A stretch of 16,267 nt of DNA from Pseudomonadota bacterium (GTDB taxonomy: Bacteria; Pseudomonadota; Gammaproteobacteria; Xanthomonadales; Xanthomonadaceae), in the NCBI GenBank assembly GCA_023444765.1, contig JAEXLY010000234.1, positions 1 through 16,267 on the forward strand, given 5' to 3'. Each line of letters starts with the position of its first letter. The stretch's first letter is position 1. Under the pieces are notes generated by a model, which had not been told where the DNA came from, searched no databases, and saw only the letters and a list, made by a program, of their open reading frames with translations. Below, piece after piece: positions 7,194-13,058 of the stretch. The position numbers and the translations under genes are program-made.

Positions 7194-8417
7194 CTAGCCC
7201 GGCTTGCCGTCCGCGCGTGGCGACAGGTAGATCGCGCCGATGCGGAACACCCACGGCGACAGCACCACCAGCCAGCCCAGTGCCGACAGCGCCTGCCACA
7301 GCAGCACGTCCGGCATCACTTCCGCGGCGATCCGCATCGCGGCCACCAGCTGGATGCCGACGAAGGCGAACCAGGCCAGCCCGTACATCTTCAGCGGCCG
7401 CCCGGAATGACCCTCGGTCACGCGGCTGACCATCGCCACCAGGACGCTGCCGAACAGGCCGATGAACAGCGCATGCGCCGGCGCGCGACCGAGCAGGAAC
7501 GCGCCGGACTCCAGGTAGAGCAGGCTCTGCAGCGAGAACAGGGCGAAGGTGATCGGCCACCACAGCAGGCCGACGAACAGCACGCTGAGCAGGCCCGGCG
7601 CGGCGCCGCGCGGCCACCAGCGCCACAGCACGTACACCGACAGCAGCAGCATGGGCAGGTCGACGAGCCACAGCCAGGCGTAGGCGTGCAGCAGCTCAAG
7701 CGCGAGGTGCGACATCGCCAGCGCCCAGATCGCGGCCAGCAGCCACATCGGCCGCCAGGCGACGTAGCCGGCCACCACGTTGCCGGCGAAGAAGGGGAAC
7801 ATCCGGTGCGCAACCGTCAGATAGACGGTGATCAGCAGCCCGAAAGTGCCGAGCTTGATGGAGACGAACACCCACCACGGCGAGCCGGTGGCCAGGAACG
7901 CGCCGAAGCACAGCACGCCCACCAGGCCCAGCATCATCGCCGCGAAGCACGAACGCGCATGCCAGGTCGTGCCGCGTTCGGACAGCAGCAGCCGGCCGAG
8001 GATCCACACGCCCGAGATCCAGCCGGCGAGCGTCATGAACAGGCCCACGACCATGGCGACCTCCAGCCCCAGCGCGCCCACCAGCATCGCCGCCTGGCCG
8101 CCGAACATGCCCACGCCCACTGGCACGTAGCGCCAGCGCGGGATGTCCGGCAGCCCCAGCCAGCGCGGGAAGACGGTAAGCAGGAAACCGAAGAAGAAGC
8201 TCGGCAGGACCTGGTACTGCATCACGAAGGCGTGCAGCCAGCCCGGGAACGTGGCGGCCTGAGGTACCGCAAGCAGGCCGGGCCAGCGCTGCGCGGTCAG
8301 CCAGGCGGCCCACCAGGCCATCGCCAGCAGCAGGTTGCCGGCGCCGATGAAGAACATGAGGCGGTGCGGAGCCGCGGCCAGCAGGCCGGGCGAGGGTCCG
8401 GAAATGGAAGTGCTCAT
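7194..8417 (-). CDS. nnrS: NnrS family haem-copper membrane protein, NO tolerance
   Basis: A 407-residue polytopic inner-membrane protein with about twelve hydrophobic helices. Family hallmarks are the N-terminal PHR (residues 17-19) before the first helix, AHRMFPFF in the middle, and the C-terminal HALFIGLFGS...VSRVTEGHSGRPL segment. NnrS proteins bind haem and copper and protect against nitric oxide and nitrosative stress, commonly beside denitrification genes. Here it lies on the strand of norB, after the DUF6522-like gene. An FNR-type box at 8453-8466 stands 42.5 bp before the ATG at 8417. In-frame alternatives are GTG 8432 and ATG 8426, but class II activation would start transcription downstream of both. 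The first residues to 16 look poorly conserved, so the exact start needs checking. Confidence 0.92.
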   Translation of the reverse strand: MSTSISGPSPGLLAAAPHRLMFFIGAGNLLLAMAWWAAWLTAQRWPGLLAVPQAATFPGWLHAFVMQYQVLPSFFFGFLLTVFPRWLGLPDIPRWRYVPVGVGMFGGQAAMLVGALGLEVAMVVGLFMTLAGWISGVWILGRLLLSERGTTWHARSCFAAMMLGLVGVLCFGAFLATGSPWWVFVSIKLGTFGLLITVYLTVAHRMFPFFAGNVVAGYVAWRPMWLLAAIWALAMSHLALELLHAYAWLWLVDLPMLLLSVYVLWRWWPRGAAPGLLSVLFVGLLWWPITFALFSLQSLLYLESGAFLLGRAPAHALFIGLFGSVLVAMVSRVTEGHSGRPLKMYGLAWFAFVGIQLVAAMRIAAEVMPDVLLWQALSALGWLVVLSPWVFRIGAIYLSPRADGKPG

Positions 8418-8452
8418 GCGACCCATCTTCACGAAACCACGTGCATGCGACG

Positions 8453-8466
8453 TTGATGCAGGTCAA
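8453..8466 (-). promoter_or_regulatory. FNR/Dnr-type box of the nnrS promoter
   Basis: On the minus strand the site reads TTGACCTGCATCAA. Placed at -41.5, it predicts a start site at 8418, one base before the nnrS ATG, with GAAGAT (8430-8425) as the -10. That would give an essentially leaderless mRNA. Confidence 0.8.
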
Positions 8467-8532
8467 GCGGCGCCGGATCGCAGGCCGCGCCAGCATCGCT
8501 GCGGCCCGGCAAGTGGCAACGGTGGCTCCGTA

Positions 8533-8787
8533 TCAATCGCTGCCGTGGGGCACCGGGTTTCCGCTGGCATCGACGACCAGGCGCACGCGGCGCTCGCCGT
8601 AGTAGAAGCTCGCGCGGTACAGCCCCGCATCCTCGCCGGTGCCGCGTTCGCACAATACCGAGATCCGGCGCTGCTCCATGAGGCGGCGGAACTCCTCCAC
8701 GTCCAGGTCCAGTCCATCGGCCACCAGGGCCGCGTCGATCTCCACTTCCGGGTTGACGTTCATATCGATGCGCCTGCCGGTATCCAT
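8533..8787 (-). CDS. Small DUF6522-like protein beside norB
   Basis: An 84-residue acidic soluble protein with no signal peptide or membrane helix. It consists of a helical N-terminal half (about residues 15-40) with an Asp/Glu-rich patch, then a CERG motif with the only Cys, a GEDAG turn, and beta-like strands rich in Tyr/Arg ending in RLVVDASG. I recognise it as resembling DUF6522 small proteins, which to my knowledge occur near NO and denitrification genes; their function is not established. The ATG at 8787 is chosen because AAGGAG lies 6 nt upstream; the frame is open to 8859 but without such a site. It follows norB by 113 nt, with a hairpin between, and no FNR box of its own is visible, so read-through from norB is the likely source of expression. 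Confidence 0.75.
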   Translation of the reverse strand: MDTGRRIDMNVNPEVEIDAALVADGLDLDVEEFRRLMEQRRISVLCERGTGEDAGLYRASFYYGERRVRLVVDASGNPVPHGSD

Positions 8788-8849
8788 CGCCTGCTCCTTC
8801 CGCTCATGCGCGGCGCGCGCGCTGGCGCCCCCCGCCTGCACAACGCGAA

Positions 8850-8875
8850 AGCCCGGCACCTTGCGGCGCCGGGCT
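8850..8875 (-). terminator. Hairpin after norB, probable partial terminator
   Basis: An 8-bp perfect stem AGCCCGGC (8850-8857) / GCCGGGCT (8868-8875) lies 25 nt beyond the norB stop. On the minus strand it is followed by only three further T residues (TTTCG), so termination is probably incomplete, allowing some read-through into the DUF6522-like gene. Confidence 0.6.
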
Positions 8876-8900
8876 CCCGCCTTGCATCACGCTCCAACCG

Positions 8901-11183
8901 TCAGCCGCGGGCCTCGGCCACGCCCTTGCCCAGCGGCAGGGTTTCGCGCTTGGGCACGATCCACAACCTCAGCATGAACCAGGCCAGGGCCAGCGCGCCG
9001 ACGCTGAAGATGGTGTCGCCCGGCACCCGCATCCACACCAGCAGGTCGATCAGCGGCTGCTGCATGAACTCGGCCGAACGCGCGTACCAGTAGCCGTGTT
9101 CGAGCGCGGCGACCAGCTGCATCACGCCGATCGGCAGCAGGGTCAGCAGGGCCATCAGCGCCAGGCCGATGTTGAAGGCCCAGAACGAGACCTTCAGGGC
9201 GCCCTCGTTCCATGCCACGTCGGGCTTGAGGCCGCGCAGGCAGAACAGCATCAGGCCGACGCCGAGCATGCCGTACACGCCGAACAGCGCCGTGTGCCCG
9301 TGCAGCGGGGTCAGGTTCAGGCCCTGCATGTAGTACAGCGGCAGCGGCGGGTTGATCAGGAAGCCGAACAGGCCGGCGCCGACGAGGTTCCAGAACGCGA
9401 CCGCGATGAAGAACAGGATCGGCCACTTGTACCGCTCCATCCACGGCGTGGCCTTGCCCAGCTTGTAGCTGTGGTAGGCCTCGAAGCCCACGTAGGCCAG
9501 CGGCACCACTTCCAGCGCCGAGAAGCTGGCGCCGATGGCGATCACCGCGGTCGGGGTGCCGGTGAAGTACAGGTGGTGCAGCGTGCCCAGCACACCGCCG
9601 GCCATGAACACGATGGTCGCGAACAGCACCGCGATCGTCGCGGTCTTCACCTGCAGCAGGCCCAGGCGGGTGAACAGGAAGGCGATCACCGCCACCGCGA
9701 ACACCTCGAAGAAGCCTTCCACCCACAGGTGCACCACCCACCAGCGCCAGTACTCGACCATCGACAGGTGGGTGTGCTCGCCCCACATCAGGCCGGCGGC
9801 GTAGAAGATGCCGATCGCGACCACCGACAGGAACAGCAGCGACACGATCGAACGCGACTCGCTGCCGCTGCGCATCGCCGGCCACAGCGCCCGGCCCACC
9901 AGCACCAGCCACAGGCCCAGGCCCACGAACAGGAACCACTGCCAGAAGCGGCCGATGTCGACGTACTCCCAGCCCTGGTGGCCGAACCAGAAGTTCTTGG
10001 CCAGTCCGAGCTTCTGCATCACCGCGAACCACTGGCCCGCGAACGAGCCGACCACGATCACGATCAGGCAGACCCACAGGAAGTTGACGCCCAGGCGCTG
10101 GAACTTCGGTTCATGCCCGGAGATCGCCGGGCCGATGTACAGGCCCATGCCGAGCCATGCGGTCGCGATCCACAACACCGCCAGTTGCGTGTGCCAGGTG
10201 CGCGTGAGCGAGTACGGCAGGATCTCCGACAGTGCGAAGCCGTAGGCTTCCTGGCCTTCGACCTGGTAGTGCGCGGTGGTCGCGCCGAGCAGGATCTGCA
10301 CCAGGAACAGCGCCATCACCACCCAGAAGTACTTCGCGGTCGCGCGCATCGACGGGGTGATGCGGATGCCGGCCAGCGGATCGGACTTGGGCAGCACCGG
10401 CGCCATCTCTTCGCCGTGGTTGACCGCGTAGTGCCAGCCCAGCAGGCCGACGCCGGCGATCAGGAACAGCACGCTGAATACCGTCCACAGGAAAGCGCTG
10501 GGCGGCGGCGTATTGCCGACCAGTTCGTCCGCCGGCCAGTTGGCCGTGTAGGTGATCTCCTGTCCCGGACGCTGGGTCACCTGCGACCACGACACCCACC
10601 AGAAGAACGCGGTCATGGCCTCGCGGTGCGACGCTTCGCCGACGGTGTTGTTGCGCATGGCGTAGGCCTCGCGCAGCACGGCCGTGTCGGGCTCGTTGCC
10701 GAACAGGCTCACATAGTGCGTGGCCACCTGCCGGATCGCCGCGACGCGGTCGGCGTCGAGGGTGATCGTCTGGCTGGCCTCGTCCCAGGTGTTGGGCCGC
10801 AGCAGCGACTGCACGCGGCTGGCGTAGGCCGCCTGCGTGGGCGCGTCGAGCGCCTTGTAGCTGTCGACGCCATGCTCGCGCGCGGCCCAGATGTCGAGGA
10901 TGGTCTCGGCCTCGCGGTGCATCCAGTCCGCGCCCCAGTCGGGGGCGACGTAGGCGCCGTGGCCCCAGATCGAGCCCAGCTGCTGGCCGCCGATCGACTG
11001 CCAGACCTGGCGACCTTTCTCGATGTCGGCGCGGGTATAGACCACGCTGCCATCGGTGGACACCACCCGCTCGGGCATCGGTGGCGCCTGGCGGTGGACC
11101 TCGCTGCCCACCCACAGCAGTACGGCGAACGAACTGATCAACAGGATCGCCAGTCCTGTCCAGAGCTTGCGTGTGGAATCCAT
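8901..11183 (-). CDS. norB: Quinol-dependent nitric oxide reductase NorB (qNor)
   Basis: A 760-residue inner-membrane enzyme that reduces two NO to N2O with electrons from quinol. It is the single-subunit type: an N-terminal helix and a roughly 200-residue periplasmic extension without CXXCH replace the NorC cytochrome subunit, and no norC is nearby. The haem-copper-oxidase-like core has about twelve more helices. Putative ligands by motif are low-spin haem b His331 (TWHTQL) and His630, haem b3 His628 (LHGHTALFG), and FeB His485 (VVHLWVEG), His536 and His537 (LHHLYFTG). Glu489 is the conserved core glutamate. The ATG at 11183 has GAGAGG about 9 nt upstream; the open frame continues to 11480 but with non-homologous sequence. 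An FNR-type box lies at 11241-11254. It should detoxify or respire the NO made by NirK. Confidence 0.97.
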   Translation of the reverse strand: MDSTRKLWTGLAILLISSFAVLLWVGSEVHRQAPPMPERVVSTDGSVVYTRADIEKGRQVWQSIGGQQLGSIWGHGAYVAPDWGADWMHREAETILDIWAAREHGVDSYKALDAPTQAAYASRVQSLLRPNTWDEASQTITLDADRVAAIRQVATHYVSLFGNEPDTAVLREAYAMRNNTVGEASHREAMTAFFWWVSWSQVTQRPGQEITYTANWPADELVGNTPPPSAFLWTVFSVLFLIAGVGLLGWHYAVNHGEEMAPVLPKSDPLAGIRITPSMRATAKYFWVVMALFLVQILLGATTAHYQVEGQEAYGFALSEILPYSLTRTWHTQLAVLWIATAWLGMGLYIGPAISGHEPKFQRLGVNFLWVCLIVIVVGSFAGQWFAVMQKLGLAKNFWFGHQGWEYVDIGRFWQWFLFVGLGLWLVLVGRALWPAMRSGSESRSIVSLLFLSVVAIGIFYAAGLMWGEHTHLSMVEYWRWWVVHLWVEGFFEVFAVAVIAFLFTRLGLLQVKTATIAVLFATIVFMAGGVLGTLHHLYFTGTPTAVIAIGASFSALEVVPLAYVGFEAYHSYKLGKATPWMERYKWPILFFIAVAFWNLVGAGLFGFLINPPLPLYYMQGLNLTPLHGHTALFGVYGMLGVGLMLFCLRGLKPDVAWNEGALKVSFWAFNIGLALMALLTLLPIGVMQLVAALEHGYWYARSAEFMQQPLIDLLVWMRVPGDTIFSVGALALAWFMLRLWIVPKRETLPLGKGVAEARG

Positions 11184-11240
11184 GTTGCGAAACCTCTCTA
11201 GAAGTCCGCGGCATCGTCTGGCGACGGGCCTTTGCGTACC

Positions 11241-11254
11241 TTGACCTGCGTCAA
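11241..11254 (-). promoter_or_regulatory. FNR/Dnr-type box of the norB promoter
   Basis: TTGACCTGCGTCAA is a symmetrical site of the TTGAC type. Placed at -41.5 it predicts a start site near 11206, a 22-nt leader with the norB Shine-Dalgarno, and GACGAT (11218-11213) as the -10. The site differs by one base from the nnrS box. Confidence 0.82.
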
Positions 11255-11382
11255 GCCGCCACGAGGCGTGATCGCGCGGAAGCTGGGCAGGCGGTCGTTC
11301 GCTTCGCCGACCTGCAGGCGGGACCGGCAGCGAACCCGTATCGACAGGCCATTGCGTCGCGGGTGGAGAGCGCTGTTTCCAC

Positions 11383-11517
11383 GCATCTGCTCCTTCTCCC
11401 GCAAGGCGGGGGAAGGTCGGGATGGGGGCGCGCACCGCAGCAGGCGAGCGGCCAGACATCGATGCGACCGTTGCCCCCACCCCAGCCCTCCCCCGCCTTG
11501 GGGGAGGGAGCAGATGC
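11383..11517. repeat. Inverted pair of GC-rich hairpin modules (REP/BIME-like)
   Basis: The arm 11383-11429 recurs in inverted, imperfect form at 11473-11517, with a 43-nt spacer. The outer ends are identical (GCATCTGCTCC against GGAGCAGATGC). Each arm also holds its own hairpin: CCTTCTCCCGC/GCGGGGGAAGG in the first and CCCTCCCCC/GGGGGAGGG in the second. This resembles the extragenic palindromic repeats dispersed in Xanthomonadaceae genomes, often linked to RAYT-type transposases. No transposase is present here. The family assignment is from memory of the general pattern, not a search. Confidence 0.75.
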
Positions 11518-11563
11518 GGCCAGCTTGCGGGTGGGCTCAGTGGGGAGGTTGCGGCCCTGGTGG

Positions 11564-11577
11564 TTGATCCACGTCAG
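11564..11577 (+). promoter_or_regulatory. Weaker FNR-like box in front of the copD-like gene
   Basis: TTGATCCACGTCAG matches TTGAY-N4-RTCAA except for the last base. Its centre is exactly 41.5 bp before the A of the copD-like ATG at 11612, the same geometry as the hemN box. The mismatch makes it a moderate candidate, but the position supports it. Confidence 0.5.
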
Positions 11578-11611
11578 CGCGGCGGCGAAGGCGCGGGCGC
11601 AGGCTCCCACC

Positions 11612-12055
11612 ATGGCCCCCTACTCCATCGCACTGGTGCTGCACCTGCTGGCCGCCCTGTTCTTCGTCGGCACGGTCTTCTTCGAGGTACTGATCCTGGA
11701 GCGGGTGCGCCGGCACGTGCCGAAGAACGCGATGCATCTGGTCGAAGCCGGCATCGGCCAGGTGGCACGGCGGATCATGCCGTGGGTGCTGCTGGCGCTC
11801 TACGGCAGCGGCGCGGGCATGGCATGGCAGTACCGCGGAGCGCTGGCGAACCCCCTGTCCAGCGGGTTCGCGCTGATGCTCACGCTCAAGATCGCGCTGG
11901 CGCTGGGCGTGGCCGGGCATTTCGCCTTCGCCATGATCCAGATGCGGCGCGGCCGCCTGCGCGGCAGCCTGTCGCGACGCCTGCACCTGAGCCTGTTCTG
12001 GCACATGGTGGGCATCGTGCTGCTGGCCAAGGCGATGTTCCACCTGTCGTGGTGA
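11612..12055 (+). CDS. CopD-like four-helix membrane protein
   Basis: A 147-residue inner-membrane protein with four predicted helices, near residues 4-28, 55-75, 86-108 and 125-145. His residues occur in the first helix (LHLL), after helix 2 loops and near the end (FWHMVG and MFHLSW). It resembles short proteins annotated as the CopD copper-resistance family in pseudomonads and xanthomonads. It may bind haem or copper; neither is shown. It lies between norB and fnr on the opposite strand, has a probable FNR-like box 41.5 bp before its ATG and lacks a good Shine-Dalgarno. With both NirK and cbb3 oxidase copper-dependent nearby, a role in copper or haem handling at low oxygen is plausible but inferred. 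It converges on fnr. Confidence 0.75.
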   Translation: MAPYSIALVLHLLAALFFVGTVFFEVLILERVRRHVPKNAMHLVEAGIGQVARRIMPWVLLALYGSGAGMAWQYRGALANPLSSGFALMLTLKIALALGVAGHFAFAMIQMRRGRLRGSLSRRLHLSLFWHMVGIVLLAKAMFHLSW

Positions 12056-12275
12056 TGCACGCGCGTCGATCAGGGCCGCGTTGAGCCGGCTTCGCAGGAA
12101 GCCGGGATCCCCGACCTCCTCCGGGACGACGGGACACCGGCCCGGGCCGGCGGCAGGCGCGTTCGGGACGATCGCATCCCGGACTCCGGACAGCACCCGC
12201 CCCGCCGGGCCGGGGACGCGAGGCCGGCGTGCCGGCGCGGCCGCATCTCCGCCGTGCGGCCAGCCGCCGCCGGGC
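12056..12275. other. Convergent intergenic region between copD-like and fnr
   Basis: The region holds several GC-rich hairpins but no T-tract. These are CCGGCTTC-GCAG-GAAGCCGG at 12086-12105, a 14-bp perfect palindrome CCGGCCCGGGCCGG at 12137-12150, and GGCCGCA/TGCGGCC at 12239-12261. The first could end the copD-like message and the last the hemN-fnr message, probably with help from Rho. No gene is visible. Confidence 0.45.
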
Positions 12276-13028
12276 TCAGTCGCGCAGGACGTGGTGCGCC
12301 AGTTCGTCCAGCACCGCCGGCTGGAGGATCTCCATGTCGCGCCGATCCACCTTCAGCACGCCTTCGTCCTGCAGCCGGCGCAGCACGCGGCTCACGGTTT
12401 CCGGCGCCAGGCGCAGATAGTTGGCGATGTCGGTGCGCGCCATCGTCAGGCGCATGCGGTAGGGCGAGAAGCCGCGCTCGGCGAAGCGCCGCGACAGCAT
12501 GACGATGAACGCGGCCAGGCGCTCGTCGGCGGTGAAGTTGCCGGCCAGCACCGAGGCCTTGCCGATATCCTGGCTGAGCAGGTTGAACAGGTGCCGCTGC
12601 AGCCCCGGCATGCGTCCGGCCAGGGTGGCCATCATCGGGAACGAAAAGCGGCACAGCATCACCGTGTCCAGCGCCACGGCGTTGCACGGATAGCGCGAGG
12701 CGTGGATGGCGTTGAGACCGATCACCTCGCCGGGCAGGAAGAAGCCCAGGACCTGTTCCCGGCCGCTGGCGTCGTTGACGTAGGTCTTCACGGTCCCCGC
12801 GCGTACCGCGGCGATGGCGTTGAAGGGGTCACCCTCGCGGAAGATGTGATCGCCTTCACGGAATGGCCCCACATGCTCGACCAGCACATGCAGGTCGCGC
12901 AGCACGCTCTTGTCGTAACCCTCGGCCAGGCACGCGGACGAGAAGGCGCAGGTACTGCAGAAGGTGTATTCGTCCCCGTCGTCGGCGATCGGAGTCCCGG
13001 TCAGCACCTTCAGTGGTTGTTCTTGCAC
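12276..13028 (-). CDS. fnr: FNR/Anr-type oxygen-sensing transcription regulator
   Basis: A 250-residue Crp/Fnr-family regulator that should sense oxygen with a [4Fe-4S] cluster. Cluster ligands are Cys24, Cys27 and Cys33 (CSTCAFSSAC) with Cys126 (VMLCRF), matching E. coli FNR Cys20/23/29/122. The cyclic-nucleotide-like beta barrel is about residues 45-140, followed by the dimer helix. The helix-turn-helix near 195-220 has PETVSRV with Glu210, Ser213 and Arg214, the residues that read TTGAT half-sites. AERLAAFI and SRRFAERGFSP are classic FNR segments. An extra Cys at 115 is not a usual ligand. The start is a GTG at 13028; an in-frame stop lies 11 codons upstream and no later start keeps the cysteines. 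It follows hemN by 30 nt, so the pair is probably an operon driven by its own FNR box. It likely controls the other boxes in the window. Confidence 0.95.
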   Translation of the reverse strand: MQEQPLKVLTGTPIADDGDEYTFCSTCAFSSACLAEGYDKSVLRDLHVLVEHVGPFREGDHIFREGDPFNAIAAVRAGTVKTYVNDASGREQVLGFFLPGEVIGLNAIHASRYPCNAVALDTVMLCRFSFPMMATLAGRMPGLQRHLFNLLSQDIGKASVLAGNFTADERLAAFIVMLSRRFAERGFSPYRMRLTMARTDIANYLRLAPETVSRVLRRLQDEGVLKVDRRDMEILQPAVLDELAHHVLRD

Positions 13029-13058
13029 GCGCTCGCCCTGTCTGCCCGCCGGATGGTC

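Larger units (their letters stand above)
11184..11611. other. Divergent intergenic region between norB and copD-like gene
   Basis: These 428 bases contain the norB promoter box (11241-11254), a large inverted repeat (11383-11517) and a weaker FNR-like box in front of the copD-like gene (11564-11577). The piece 11255-11382 shows nothing I can name. The open frames that cross it have no recognisable protein content. Confidence 0.6.

Noticed and set aside
8788..8859. Longer start for the DUF6522-like protein at 8859
   Set aside because: It would run through part of the hairpin after norB, and only the start at 8787 has AAGGAG at proper spacing.
8901..11183. Cytochrome-c-dependent NO reductase (cNor)
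   Set aside because: The protein has the long N-terminal extension of qNor without a CXXCH haem motif, and no norC gene is adjacent.
9096..11201. A 701-codon open frame on the plus strand
   Set aside because: It is the antisense of norB. Its Gln/His/Arg/Asp-rich composition is typical of a shadow frame, and norB on the other strand has all its catalytic residues.
11184..11480. Upstream extension of the norB frame to 11480
   Set aside because: It covers the FNR box and one arm of the repeat and does not resemble NorB. The start at 11183 has GAGAGG and gives the usual length.
11383..11517. CRISPR array or insertion sequence
   Set aside because: Only two imperfect inverted arms are present, with no regular direct repeats and spacers and no transposase gene.
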